A stretch of DNA of 64,000 nt from Cacajao melanocephalus (GCA_963573385.1 CAUYLG010018013.1:62001-126000), one strand, 5' to 3'; counted from the stretch's first letter, positions 50,421 through 63,458 are shown. The notes: generated by a model not told the origin, from the letters alone. Made by a program: numbers and translations.

Positions 50421-53400
50421 TGTCACTGCTAAAAATTGAGGTTCAGCATTTCTTGTGCTAAACTGCAATTCCTACAACACCATGGCATGCCTGTTTCTTA
50501 AGGGTTTTTCAGGGGTGAGGGGTGCTTTTTTCCAAATGCATACATTTCTATCATTTTTTTCCCTCAGAGTTAGGTTTAAAAGGTGGGTTGGGGGTTTCCA
50601 AAGGAACCACATTGTCTATTTTTATAAACCAAACATTTTCTTTTCCACTATTCACACTGACTAAACTTTTCTTCTTAACGGTAGTTTCTTTGGTGAAATT
50701 CTTATGAGGTTCCAAGTCAGCCTCCTTTATTAAGCATAACCACATTCACACAGTGTGTACTGATTATATAGTGTAATGGATTTAAACAGCATTTTAAGAT
50801 AGTCAGATGACTCAATTTAATAATACAGGAAATGAAAACATCATTTCTAATTAGATCATATTACTGATTTAAAGCTACAATTTGTGTGTTGTTCCAACAG
50901 TGTGATCTCGCAGAGATTCTAATTTAAAAACACAGTGGCTAGCAAGACACATGACAAAATCAAATGAGATCCGTAACATTCCCCTGGCCCATCTGGAGGA
51001 GCCTGGGGACGGCCTGAAGGAAAGGTGCAATACCGCCAATTCAAAACAAAACACAAAATATCAACTACAGAAAACAACACACGAATTTTCCTGGTTTTCT
51101 TCCTTATAAATAAAAGATAAATGATATTTAACTTATTTCAATCTATCAACAGTTTTAAACTGAACATGACCTGTGAAAGAAATCATTATAACTATGTTTC
51201 ATTCCATTAAACACAACTAGCTTATTGTCAAGAGAACAGTCTCCGCTCCAGGTTTCAGGCTCACTTCAGCATTTTGCATTTCAACTGCATGGATCACTGG
51301 TTTGGCTCATTTACCAATGAAGGTAGAATAATATTGCAGAGTTAAAAAGGTGCTTCATCAGATTTCATTAAATCTGGGAACATTTGCTCTTGTCTGGATG
51401 GTGTGCATACATATAAAATAGACACATATGTAGTAATAAATAAATGAGGGTCTGCAGGAGCTCAGATGGGTCTTCACCTCTCAGAGGAAAACTGTCATTC
51501 CTTCAGTGTAGAAAATCACTGCTGACTACATTCGAAAAACCAAGTAACAAAAATCTAAAACTGACTCCTCATTCTCCTCATTGTTTTTGGTAGTGGGTCA
51601 AAATACCACCACCTCATCCAGCCATACATGCTCAAGGCACAGAGAACAGCAAGTGCCTTTAAAATACTGCAATGTTACAACTCCAAAAACTACTGGATGC
51701 AAGGTGCTACCATGGCTAAAAAGACAAAGAGAACCTCAGCGGCAAAAATTCATCAAGTGAGTTTGTAACTGAGCTCTTTTCTTCTCACTTGGTTTGTGGT
51801 TCCCTAAAACTGTTGGGTTTGTTTTCCTATTTCTGCAATCTATTTTCCAGAATAGTCAGATTATGTGATTTCTGACTCCATTTTCTGTTTGGATACCAAG
51901 AATTTGGAACTCCCATCAGATTCAACTATAGTATATGCCGCTCTGATAGCACACAGGGCCGCTTTGACAACATGTATTGCTGAGTTAGTTCTTTGAATAA
52001 GTTTTAAGTCATAAAATTAAATTAGCTTTATTTTAATAATTAAATCCATATAAACACAATATGTCAGTAACCTGGCTGCAGTCTAATAAATCCTCATTCC
52101 CCCGACAAAAGGCAATCTGCCATTCCATTCCAAATAAAATACATAAAAATGAAATAAATATAAAACAATATTAAAAATATTCTTGATGTGGTGTAGGGAA
52201 GGGAACTTGTTATGATTTTATATCTTCCCTCATATTAAGCAACATCCAACACAAAAACAATGTGTTTTTTATTTAGCTTAATCTCTCCACCGTAAAGTCA
52301 CTAAAAGACTCAAGAAAGAAAACATAATAATAATAACCCATTCTGTTTTCCTAGAAAAGGCAGTCAATCAGATGTAAGGCAGGATGGCTATCTGTATTTT
52401 AGCCATTCATACAAACAGTAAACACTAAGCTAGCAATGACCCAGCAACCTCTACTATCAGGGATTACTCGGAAATTCTCTCCATGCTAAACAGAACAGAC
52501 AGCAGAGAAACGTAGGTTCTATTCCTTCTGACTCCTGGAAGATTTGGTAAAAATATCCACAGTGAGTACAACACCTGCACTTGGGCACAAACTTCAAGTC
52601 AGCACAGCTGGTTTTAAATAAATAAATAAATACACACACTTAACTTTAAAATTAAAGCTCTCTCAAATTTGAAAAACTTAATATACTGCTGTTTCCTGGA
52701 GTTTTTGGAAACAAAAACCAATTGTGAAATATATTCATCTCTACTATCCGTCCCTACTCCCACCCAGCACAGAAAATGTATGACAAACGTTATTCATGAT
52801 TCTACATGGCTTCTTCTGATTCAGCCTCTTCTTTCCAAGGCGGAGGAGATAAAGGTCACTCTTTTTCATTCATTACGTCTGCTAATTTCCTACCAGTTTT
52901 TTTTTTTTTTTTTTTTTTGGTCAGAGGGACACAAAATAGAGCTCCAAATAGCCCATTAAAAAACAAGCTACAATCAGACTATTGCGCCCTCAACATCAGC
53001 AGCAGTGATCCCAGAGTTCTGATTTCCTTGTTAAAAGACAGAGGAATAATTGAACCAATATCTTCACTTCAGATTGATTATCAGGCGACCCTTATCCACA
53101 TCTTCACTCAGCAATTTGAATTTTAATGAAAGTAAATGAAATAATTAGCATTTCAAAGTGTGTTTGATACACTGACAGGAAAAAAAAAAGACTTCTGTGT
53201 ATAATCTATACACAAAAGAAAGTATTTGGGAGGGGACAGAAAGAGGAAAACACAGTTGTAGTGTCTCCATTAGAATAACCCAAGCAACTGCTTGTACAAT
53301 CAGCATAAATAGAGGTGAATATGATGCTCTTTACAGCTACGATTTCTCACCTTTATTATTATTTCTAAATTTCAGCACATAATTTTATTACCTGTTACAT

Positions 53401-54049
53401 TAATCTGAGAAAAAATATATATACGTAAGCAGAGTTGAAGTAACTGTCCAAACCCATGAATTCCAGCACAATTTCTATGAAACATTAATGCCACTATCGC
53501 CAGGAAGTATTTTCTAAATGGGTCACTGATTTTTTTAAAAAGTGTAGTTCATCTATTATTTCTACTTCAAATGAACACTAACCCGTAAGAGCCACTCATG
53601 ATAGTGGAAGGAAGAGTAAGTAGAAAGGGAGATGTGAAAACATACATCTCACTGAAAATGACAGTAAGATACTCTACGTGATTATTTGAGGAAAGATAAA
53701 AGAAATCAGGTCATTTTAACATCAGGGAAATCTATGTCTCTTTTTTTGGCCTAGGTTAGCTACAGAAGCTGATTGCAAAGAAAAGAAATCTTAGGAAAAA
53801 GAGCTATCCAGTCTCCTCGGAGGAGTTTTCATGAACACATCAACTTAAATTGGTGAGAATGTGATCCAAAGTTTCTAAGGCAGCCATCAAATTTCACAGC
53901 AGATTGAAGGCAAAGTGCTTAATTTCATTTTGCAGTCATCTATTGCTTTTTGCCCTTTTGGCGGAACAAAATGTAAAAAGAAAGAGCGAGAGAGCTGATG
54001 ACAAACACTAAGTTCAGAAGTTCAGAGCTAAAATGGAAAGGCCACGTAC

Positions 54050-54124
54050 CCCAATGATGGCGTTCAGTTCTGCCATGGTCACCTGCTTGGCCCGTTCCAC
54101 AGCCTGCACCACTTGTTGCTGGTG
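54050..54124 (-). CDS. TLE4: TLE4 coding exon, end of Q (tetramerisation) domain
   Basis: TLE4 is a Groucho/TLE co-repressor: a nuclear protein without DNA binding of its own that is recruited by TCF/LEF, HES, RUNX, PAX and FOX factors. On the minus strand this exon reads 25 complete codons, from [13 protein letters not shown] to the residues AELNAIIG, which is the end of the N-terminal glutamine-rich domain through which Groucho proteins form tetramers and bind TCF/LEF. The splice sites are clear: a pyrimidine-rich tract ending in TATAG just above 54124, and a donor GTACGT just below 54050. The exon is 75 nt, phase 0 at both ends, and joins in frame to the exon at 29527. VVQ rather than VAQ after the glutamines favours TLE4 over TLE1 from my memory of the family. 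The open frame stops soon after both splice sites, as expected of an exon. Confidence 0.95.
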
Positions 54125-55784
54125 CTATAAATGAAGATCAGAAACAGAATACAATTATTTGTTTTCTACTCAGTCAAGAACAGCTTTTCCTAACAAGTCC
54201 TCTAACTTCAATTGCATGCAAAACAGCATTTCGGGGATCACCAGATTTCCAATACAAGTTTGAGGTGATGGATGACTAGATGTCTAGGGGTACATATGCG
54301 TCTACAAAATTGAGGAGTCACTGGGCATCCAACTGCAGGTACCATCTCTGTGACCCCATAAAGAATGCTCCTTTACAACAGCTTAAATTTCACTTCCAAG
54401 TTATGGCACACTTTGACCACACATCTGCTGTTAGTACTAACAAACAAAACACAACCCATCCCACTTGCTTTATTTGTACCCACTCCCTTTTCTCTTTGCC
54501 ATCTACATTAAAATTTTTAAAGATTACTTCCTGGAGGTAATTATTTTTAATTTTTCTCCTGATATTTGTTAGCATAGACACTGGAAGGACATACAGAATA
54601 GAACATACATGTTTCTTCTGAAAACGTGCAAACTGTTCATGTTTTAACTCCTATCATGAAGGGCTGCATATTTAAAAGAGATCAAAAATGTGGAATTCAA
54701 GTTTAAGAACTTCAGGTATTTCTTTTAAATCCAACAGAAAAACTAAAGCCCACAAAAGTTTAAGATTTTTTTTTTTTTTTTTTAAGAAAAACTAGGATAG
54801 ACAGTGCAGGAAAATCCCTCCAACCAAATTCAGTTCCAGTGAGAATAAGAACTGATGTTAGCAATTTTTGTAACAGAAAAAGTAGCACAGAAGTCTCTAT
54901 ATGGGGGCACTCATTTCTACCTAGACACAGAAGTACTTCTAAGAATTAACCCCCTTCCAAATATTATATAAATATTATTTCCCATTAAATACATTTGACT
55001 ACTCTAGTATCTACAGTCAATTTTGGTTTAAAATCAGTCTTAGTGGGTTTCTTTCAACTCAGTTTAGTGAACGAAGAACCAAAGGAACTCCGCTGTGAAA
55101 CAGGCACTCCTCTGCATGCCTGAAGAGTCTCATTTTGGTTAATCTCAGCTGAGAAATTTAACTAACTTTCTTCACTTATTTGAGGAAAATATGAAGCTCA
55201 ACTAGACTGCTTAATACATACAAAGAGCTATCAGTTCAATGTGGAATTCTCTGTGAACCACCTGGTCTCCATTCCAAAACCCTCAAATATACAGTTACTG
55301 AGATTACCCAGGGTGACCACTATTTCCACCTCCGAGCTGTGTAACTAAGCAGGGAGGCCACCTGGAAAAGGAAACTGCTTTACATTAGTTATCTACAATG
55401 TGATGTTTTTACTCTTGGTTTCCTAATAGAAATGCATATTTTGTGTCTGTCACTAATGGAAAGAAAAATTCCAAATAATAGACCATCGAATCTTAAGCTT
55501 TTAATAGACTCTGACTATTAAACTATATACTTTTTCATTTTTTTAAATTGTAGGCGTTTCAGTTTCAAAGCAAGGGCTTAAGAAGCAATCCCAAAGTCTA
55601 CTTACAGATATGTCCATTCCATTCTCTTACTCCTTATAATACTTGCCAGTGTGGAAGAAAAAGTTTCTTTCTCTCAAGCAAATAAAACTCTTAAGGGATT
55701 GTGAAAATAATAGAAGGAATAGAAGGGCATAGTCAATAAAATGGCCAGTAACTGTCATTTCAGGTTCCCCTAAAGCCAACCTGA

Positions 55785-55850
55785 CCATGTATGTATACTG
55801 AGCACTTACTGTGTGCCAAACACAGAGCTCATGTTCACATTTTAGACAAT
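55785..55850 (-). mobile_element. L2/MIR fragment
   Basis: 'tactgagcacttactgtgtgccaaacacagagctcatg' is the antisense 3' end pattern shared by L2 and MIR. Confidence 0.5.
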
Positions 55851-57264
55851 TTGATTGTCTGGGTGGTGAAAAATGGCAGTACTTGGAAGACAGGAAAAAA
55901 AAAAGTAGGACAGAAATGTTTAAGGGATTTTCCACCTTTTTACTCAACAATGGCTGATTAAAATTTCAAAACAACTGAAACAAAGGACCACACTTAGTCA
56001 CATCCACCAGGTATCATTCATTCTACTCACGCATTCGTTCATTCAACAAAAGTTTTAAAGCTCTTACTCTGCCATTTCTCCATATCATTGAAATATTATC
56101 TGTAAGTATTCAAAGAACAGTTCCATGAGACAGAGATATGGAAAATACATCCACTTAGTGCCATTCTACCATGAAGACTTTAAGATACTTTTTTTTCACC
56201 ACTTGTTTCATAAGCTAGATTCCAATTGCTAAAATAGGGCAAAATGCCTTAGGCAGCAGGGAATATCTTTCTGCGTTGGCATTAAAATCAATCACATTTT
56301 TTGAGAAAACCGGAAGCATACACCAGTGAGCCGTAACTCTGACAGCCTAAAGAAACTCCTGCTATAAAGCTAAAATGACAATGGAAGTCATGATTCAGCT
56401 TCTCCTTTTTGATAGCAATGGCCATGGGCTGATACAGTATCTGAACTTTACCTGCAGTTCAGAATTATACTTCCCTATTTCTGCTTACAACCCATGAATC
56501 ATTCACTGTTTAAGGACCTTTTGAATAGAAGCTCCCTACGGCAAACAATGCCTCCTCCCGTGTGCTCTGAAAGCTCCAGAAACACCCTAATATATTAGCT
56601 CACTCAGCCACACCATGTAACATTACACCACAGCCTGAGGAAGCACCCACCAGGGAAGGTGAGAAAATTAAAACTCAAACAGAAAGAAGGGGCAAAACGT
56701 TACATACAAAAGAGAAAAACGAACACACAAGGAAGCCCAAAGTGCTCCTGTAAACTGGCCCAGGTGGCATTTTTTTTTTCCATTTTCGGGTTTTAACAAA
56801 TAAGCTCTCACTCAAAAAATACAGCAAGTTTTTCACATCTTCCTAGAACTACGAGGGCTGTCCCATTATGTCTGCCTTGTCTTCCACTTTCCCTCCCCTC
56901 CCCAATCTGTCCTCTCTTCCCACTCCGCACACATCTCATTTCCTCTTCTACTTCCTGCTTGTTCCCTCTGCCACCAAGCCAGCACTAGCACCAGAGTGGT
57001 GGGTCCAGCCAATCTGCATAAAGCAACAGAGTTGTTATCTTTCTTACTGCTCCAGCTGCTCACTCAGATGCAAGTGTCCTGTTTGAATGTGCCACCAGTA
57101 CCACCAAATGAAATGTCACTAAGAACACATTAATAAGGCAAGGGTAAGAGAGGAGGCTTCTAACTGGGATTTTGAAGAGACCAAAAAATGCGCAATTATT
57201 TATTCTTTAAAATACTGTAATTTACCATTTAAAAAAAATTATAAAAGAAAAACAAACCCTTAGA

Positions 57265-57390
57265 TTTTTTGTGGTGATGGTTATATGACTCTGTAAAGTT
57301 ACTGAAAAGTATTGAGCTACACACTTAAAACGAGTGAATTTTATGATGTGTAAATTATACCTCAGTAAAAAATAACTTTTTTAAAAATAC
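57265..57390 (+). mobile_element. L1M 3' end
   Basis: 'ttgtggtgatggttatatgactctgtaaag...gagctacacacttaaaacgagtgaattttatgatgtgtaaattatacctcagtaaa' is a clear old L1 3' UTR end. Confidence 0.85.
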
Positions 57391-57779
57391 AGTGATTTAA
57401 GTAATACAACTATGGTTGCAGGGGGAAAAGGCCAGTAAAATGAAATTCTGTACATTAAATCACTTGCCTTACTTCCATCATCACAAAATTATTTTTGGTA
57501 TTTGTTCAGAAAAAGTATTAAAATATTTTTTTCTGTAAGAGACTAAAATAATACAAGCTCCTAAGTCCAACAAAGCCTGCTAAAAAAAATGGACCGTAAC
57601 AAACCAGTAATATGTGCATAGTAAGTGTTTAATGTATATTTCTTAGAAGGTATTATGATAAGCATACCTGCCATGCCAATATTTTAGGGCACAGCAACAG
57701 ATGCGGTACTTCCAATAAAAAACAGGACACCTTAGAATTTCAAAAACAAAAAACTCATCCTAAGGATTAAACCAAACAA

Positions 57780-57900
57780 AAAGACAAAATGTTGATTACT
57801 GTTGGTGTTTTGTATGAGTACGTATAGGTTCACTATATTCTCCCTCTACTTTTAAAATATGCTTCAAAATTTATAAATTACAAATTTTTTAAAAAAATTT
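57780..57900 (+). mobile_element. L1 3' end fragment, degenerate
   Basis: 'gtgttttgtatgagtacg...cactatattctccctctacttttaaaatatgcttcaaaatttataaa' resembles another L1M 3' terminus. Confidence 0.5.
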
Positions 57901-58164
57901 AAAAAATACTCCCCCTATTGATAAGGGTAGTGAAGGAGTATAAGGGTAGAGATAGGTATAAAATGAACTAGGATTCTTATAATGAACAACACTGATTAAA
58001 GTCTCCAACATATGGAGATATGAAAGTAAGACCAATGGCCCTGTTTCTCACAGAACTCAGATACAGAGCACATCTTGCAACAGAGGAATACAGGACATAA
58101 AATACTCAGAGAAGTTTTAGGAGGAAATGGCCAGCACACTTCTAGGGGCATCAGGGAAGCCTTT

Positions 58165-59035
58165 GTTTTTTTTTCATTCATTCATTCAAATATTTATTAA
58201 GCACCTACCGTGCACCAGGCACTGTGGTAGAAAGATACTGAGGTTAGAGTAACAAACAAGAACCATAGTCCTTGATCTCATAGAATTTAAACTCTATCAA
58301 GGAAAACAGTCAGTGAGTTAATACTCAAAAGGCTCTATAATTACAACTGGAGGATAATTTCCATAAGAAAATTACAGAATGCTATGCAATCATTTATCAG
58401 AGAAATATCTTAATGTAATTTTGGGACTAGGGGAAGATTCCCTAAGGAAGTTGACCTGACAACTGAGACCTGAAGGATTTGCAGGAATTCTATAGATGAA
58501 GAATGAGAAGAGAAGAATTCCAGGCAGAGGGAAGAGAACTGGGTAGGAGCCTTAAATGAAAAGGAGCTTGCCTCTATAGAGAAGGAGCAAGAATGTCTAT
58601 GTGGCTGAAAGAGGAGAACAGGTAGGGGACACAGCTGCAGACAAGCAGAGTATAATTTTGTGGGGCCTTCTTGGTATGACATGACACACAAGCAAAAACA
58701 CTTTAAAGTGGAAAGGGTGTGCACACAAAGAAAAACAAAGGCAAACGGATGAAGACACAAGTGTAGCCTGGGAATGGTTCAGAGAACCAAGTATTAATGG
58801 GAAATGAATTCTGGTAAGACAGAAGGAGGCCAAACAGTGAAGAGCTTTGCATGACATGCAAAAAAGTTGGACTTTATCCTGGTAGGAAATGAGACATTAT
58901 TAAAAAAATTTTAAGCAGCTGCCTGCTATCAGTTCTGCATTTGAGTAAGATGGATCTGGAAACAGTAAAGAAGGTGGATGGCAGAGAGGTAAAGCAGATT
59001 GAAGGATAACAGTGGGCTGCAGTATTCTAGGGTGA
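58165..59035 (-). mobile_element. L2 element
   Basis: Antisense L2: 3' end 'attcattcattcaaatatttattaagcacctaccgtgcaccaggcactg', then 'gacaactgagacctgaaggatttgcaggaattc', 'attccaggcagagggaagag' and 'gtgaagagctttgcatgacatgc'. About 870 bp, degraded. Confidence 0.85.
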
Positions 59036-59339
59036 AAGATACTTAGGCCCAAACTTGGATCAAATGCCCTTTGGCTAACAGGAGCCATTGGCCACACATA
59101 CTTAAGAAGCCACTCAGAAATTCAGAATTGGAAAAGGCTTTTAGAGTCATGAGACCCAGGTGCCAGAAGTACCCCAGGCACTATTAACAACCAACTAACC
59201 AGCAAAAGATTCTCCGCATCTCCAAGAGCATGCAGATTTCTAAACACTCTCTGGGCTGAGGGGACTGGGATGGTGGAACCACAGTACCATCCACAGGCCA
59301 AAGGCCACTACTCTATGCAATGAATGAATCTACTCTGTC

Positions 59340-59700
59340 ACACCCTAACTAATCTCTCCTTGATCACCTCCTGTGAAAAGGAACTCACTACCTCATGGAT
59401 AAGCTTTTTCCATTCTGGGATGAGCCCTAATACTAAGTTGAAATCTACCCTGCCATAAATTCTTTCCCACTGGACCCAGTTTTGTCTCTAAATTCTCCTC
59501 CATTGACTGACATATTTGAAAATGGCATAATGCATGTTCTCAATGTTCTCTCTTCCAGGTTAACCATCCTCAGGTCACTCAACAATTTCTCTGTCATGGG
59601 CTCTAGCCCACTCATCCATCCTTCTGGCTAGTGTCCTTGCAGTGCACAATGTGTCTAGAACACAATACTCCAGGTATAGCCAAGCAGATCAAATTCAAGT
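59340..59700. mobile_element. L3/CR1-like ancient LINE fragment
   Basis: 'aaggaactcactacctcatgg', 'ttgaaatctaccctgcc', 'tcttccaggttaaccatcctcagg' and 'agaacacaatactccaggtatagcc' are the landmark words of mammalian CR1/L3 repeats in the right order. Confidence 0.7.
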
Positions 59701-59854
59701 GAAAGTATCACTCCATGTCTGCTAAGTCAGGGTAAGAAATCCTACTAAACCTTTTCAGCAACTCTATTACATTTATTAGTACAAATCAACTTTAAATTTA
59801 ATCCAGTCTCCCTAAGTCAGCCTTTCCTATACAGTATTCAAAGAAATGTCAATC

Positions 59855-60267
59855 TGATACAGTTTGCATATTTGTCCCAGCTCAAATCTCACACTGAATT
59901 GTAATTCTCAGTGTTGGAGGTGGGTGCTGGTGGGAGGTGTTTGGGTCATGGAGATGGATCTCTCATGGCCTGATGTTGCCTTCGCGATAGAGAGTGAGTT
60001 CTCAAAAGATCTGGTCCTTAAAAAATGTATGACACCTCCCCGCTCAATCTCTCCTCTCTCTCTTCTGCTTTCACCATGTGATATGCCTGCTCCCACTTTG
60101 CCTTCCATCATGAGTAAAAAAAGCTCCCCGAGTCCTCCCCAGAAGCCAAGCAATGTTGGTGCCATGCTTGTACAGACTACAGACCCATGAGCCAATAAAC
60201 CCTTTTCTTTATAAATTACCCAGTCTCAGGTTATTTCTTTATAGCCATGCAAGAACAGCCTAACACA
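59855..60267 (+). mobile_element. MST-type MaLR solo LTR
   Basis: About 413 bp from TGATACAGTTTGCATATTTG to 'aagaacagcctaacaca', with 'gagccaataaacccttttctttataaattacccagtctcagg' near the end. A 108-codon frame through it is incidental. A clean 5-bp target duplication was not seen. Confidence 0.9.
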
Positions 60268-60520
60268 GTCACACAAGAAATATACACACATACACAAACA
60301 CAGGTTTAATTTGGCAAATACCTGGTAAACTACAGGTTGTCTCAGCATCACAAAGCTTAGAGAGGGTAAATATGTAAACCTGACTTCCCGAACAATTTTT
60401 GCTGTGGAATATGGGATTAAAGTTCTTAGGTGCACACTACTGACTATCTGGCCTTGTCTTCTCCACTTTCACTCACATGGAGACAGGGCATTCTTCATGG
60501 ATAGGTAAGCTCTACAAATT

Positions 60521-60703
60521 CAGTGCTGTCCAACAGAACTTTGAGCAATGTTGGAAATGTTCTCTATCTGTGCTAATAATATGACAGCCACTAGCCACAT
60601 ATGGGTGGATACCGAGCACCTGAAATGTTGCTAGAGTAACTAAGAAACTGAACTTTTAATTTTATTTAACTTTACACAGCCACTACTGTACTGGACAACG
60701 CAA
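60521..60703. mobile_element. hAT-type non-autonomous element
   Basis: 'cagtgctgtccaacagaactttgagcaatgttggaaatgttctc' to 'cactactgtactggacaacgcaa'; same family as 18232-18446. Confidence 0.8.
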
Positions 60704-61058
60704 CTCTACTCAAAGTGCCTTCAAACTTAGCTTCAGTAATAATAATCTAACCACTACCTAACTAAAAGTCAAAGAAATGAGTCAGTTCTCAAACACTCAT
60801 TAATTTTTTAAGACATACAGATAAAGGTTGGCATTGCTGCCTTTGGATGAAGGCCCACATTTAAATCACAGGAAAAAAAGTTCTACTTCCTGGGAATCAT
60901 CTTTCACTTCCAGAAGTCAAACAGGACATGATGCCACCAGACAAATCTTACCTAACTTCCAACTGTCATCAAAATACATGGTCATATACAGCAAGCCAAT
61001 CAGTCAACCACGAAACATGGGAAAGAAATACGCTGATGGCTCATTATTATGAGAAACC

Positions 61059-61060
<2 letters not shown>

Positions 61061-61105
<45 letters not shown>
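61061..61105 (+). repeat. (TG)n(TA)n microsatellite
   Basis: About 16 TG units followed by five TA units and a T-run. Confidence 0.95.
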
Positions 61106-61106
<1 letters not shown>

Positions 61107-61160
61107 TTTTTTTAATGAAAAGTTACCAATGCCCACAATCTAATATAAAAATCAGAAAAC

Positions 61161-61250
61161 TGGACCAAACACCCAGAAGCCCCAATCCACATCAAGAGAA
61201 GAGAAGAATATTCTATTGACATGGACTGGGGCTTCCAGGTATTTGGTCCA
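61161..61250 (-). other. 35-bp inverted repeat / potential RNA hairpin
   Basis: The arm at 61161-61195 begins TGGACCAAACACCCAGAAGC. The arm at 61216-61250 is its reverse complement except at six positions. A 20-nt spacer separates them and contains the palindrome AGAATATTCT. All six differences are transitions, and each gives a G-U pair if the minus strand (the TLE4 sense strand) is transcribed; the plus strand would have A-C mismatches instead. All 35 positions can therefore pair in the pre-mRNA. The flanks outside the arms do not pair. I do not recognise it as a named repeat or microRNA. Confidence 0.8.
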
Positions 61251-62828
61251 TAAAATAAAACATATATTTTAGAACATTCTTCCGATATATGGCACTGTCA
61301 TAACATAATACCAAGACCAACAAAATGGCCCCAACTAGGAAGCAAACATGACCTGTGCAGGCTGCTGGCACTTACATGAGCACTCTTAGGGGTGTCACTG
61401 CATGCTTACTGGGGATCTCTGTGATTTTAACCATGCTCTCCTATACCAAACCTGTTATCACAAGCCGCTGATTCCTTACAAAGTTAACAAGCAATAAGAC
61501 GACTTAATCTGGTATGACTGTAAGGCGATAACACTGCCACCAGTGCATAGAACCACTGTATTTTCTTCATTTCCTCCCTAAGGCACAATATGAAAGTAAC
61601 TGATCACATTTTTCAACTTCCATTTCACAATTATTCTATACATGGAAAATCTCGTTCCAAGTAATTCAGTACCATATTAACCCAGGTGCCCAAGTAAACA
61701 GCATCTGAGATATACCCATATATCATAATGTATTGGAAGGGGTTTGTTTTCCACCAAATTACATGGACAAATTTATGGCATGTCCAAAAGAGGAGTTTAT
61801 GTTTTGTTTGATATGACTAGCTTTTCTAGCTACTGGAATTGTAATTCAAATAAACTCAAATTATCACTATTATGTAACTGAATATTATTTTCTACCATTT
61901 AAATGCAATGGAGAGTGCCCAACTACTACTTGGTACTACGTGTTAGAAAAGCTAATAGAGCAACACAAACCAAGTTTTAAGTTAAAATTAAATTTGTACC
62001 AGAAAGCATTCAGGCTAGTATGTTCCCTTTTCCCTAGGTAAACATAAGAATAAAGACAGGTTTCCATTTTTCACTCCTAATTTCCCTTTTATATTCTAAT
62101 GATCAGAGAAATATTGTTAAATAATGTAAAAGGAAGAATTTGTCTTATTTCATTTGTTAAACCAGTATTTTCTTAAAATAACTGATGCAGGGGAAAAACA
62201 GCTCCATTCACAGGTAAGCACAGGTCCCCAGATGTGCTTCTCATCATCGCCGTGAGGACTAGCCTACAAGGCTCCTCCATCAGCCTCTAAGCAGCTTGGC
62301 TTCTGTTTTAACTCAAAGAACAACAACAAACAGTCATGGAATTACAGGAGTGGAGAAGGAGGGGAAATGTCCATCCTCCTTCGCACCCAATGACTAGAAA
62401 TTAGTCTGCTAATAACAAGGTAAAAAATGAATGCCATTTCTCTAAAGGTAACAATGACCATGAGTTTAATAAATGAAAATTGGGAAGCCACTGGTCATAA
62501 GAAACACAAATATAGACAGCCCACAGAGGCCATATTGTTCATATAGGTTCTTTTCCATCCCCTGTGAATGTATAAATGATAAATAATATCTGATGAGTGA
62601 TTCTTCTCAAATGTTTGAATGGTAAGGAAGAGACTACTATTAACAAGAACTATGCATTATTTTATACCTTATATAACTGAAAACATGAGATGTGCTAATT
62701 ACATAGAGCTACAGTTTGTTATGTAAAGATAAATCATTAGCAGTAACAATAATAAGAGCCGTAATTTTTATTTTGTGCATAGTAGTATGTCTGGAAACAA
62801 GTGACAGTTGTCCCCCAATATTCCTTCT

Positions 62829-62871
62829 CTAACATGGCTCTTCCAATGAATGTGCTCCTTGTTACTGAAGC
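62829..62871 (+). repeat. 43-bp direct repeat, copy 1
   Basis: Begins CTAACATGGCTCTTCCAATG. It matches 63416-63458 at 41 of 43 positions, and flanking sequence is unrelated. Confidence 0.9.
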
Positions 62872-63264
62872 CACTCAGTTAAGGCTACATTTCTTTATCT
62901 CCCTTACACTATCTGCCGGCAGGTTAACTAAGTGCTAGCCATTGCAAAGAGACAAATATGTGAGCATTTTCCTCATCATGCCCTTAAAAGGAAATAACTT
63001 GTCCATTCCTTTCTCCTTCCTGCCGGCTGCCGCTGGGGCAAGACATGACAGTGTTAGGATGATGAACATCAATATAAAAGGAACCCGAATTCACAATATC
63101 GTGGAGTCACCAAATGAGCTACAGATGGCTTCACTGCCAACTATTACTATTACGTGAGAAACAAGCTTTCTTTCTCGAACAAACCACTGCTCCTTTGATC
63201 TCTGTTAAAGCAGCCAAACATTCAGCGAGGTCCTTTTACACTATCACAAATCCTCATATAACAG

Positions 63265-63400
63265 TCCTACATTACAGGTATACCATTATACTGATAAGCA
63301 AACTGCAGCCCAGAAAAGCTAAGTATTTTGCTCAACACTAAAGAAAGCAAGTGGCCAAGCCAAAATTTGGTCCTGGGTCTGGCTGACCTCTGGCTTTTAT
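63265..63400 (-). mobile_element. MIR fragment
   Basis: 'ctgataagcaaactgcagcccagaaaagctaagtattttgctcaacac...ccaaaatttggtcctgggtctggctgacc' is an antisense MIR pattern. Confidence 0.65.
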
Positions 63401-63415
63401 CACACTGCCTCTTGC

Positions 63416-63458
63416 CTAACATGGCTCTTCCAATGAATGTGCTCCTTCTTACTAAAGC
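63416..63458 (+). repeat. 43-bp direct repeat, copy 2
   Basis: Second copy, 587 bp from the first, differing at two positions near its end. It directly follows a MIR fragment. Confidence 0.9.

Larger units (their letters stand above)
29528..54049 (-). other. TLE4: TLE4 intron of 24,522 bp
   Basis: This intron lies between the 75-nt and 205-nt exons, with GTACGT at the donor and TTTTTCACAG at the acceptor. Repeats are concentrated at 31.5-32 kb and 37-47.1 kb. From 47101 to 54049 the sequence is nearly free of interspersed repeats: I see only short CA runs (49655-49672 and 49880-49920), AAAT runs near 52617, and a 23-base T-run near 52897. Other parts without a recognised repeat are 29528-31550, most of 34000-37330, 37719-39346 and 42200-44031. 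No exon with matching phase was recognised inside. Confidence 0.85.

Noticed and set aside
59864..60190. 108-codon plus-strand frame
   Set aside because: It lies entirely inside the MST-type LTR.
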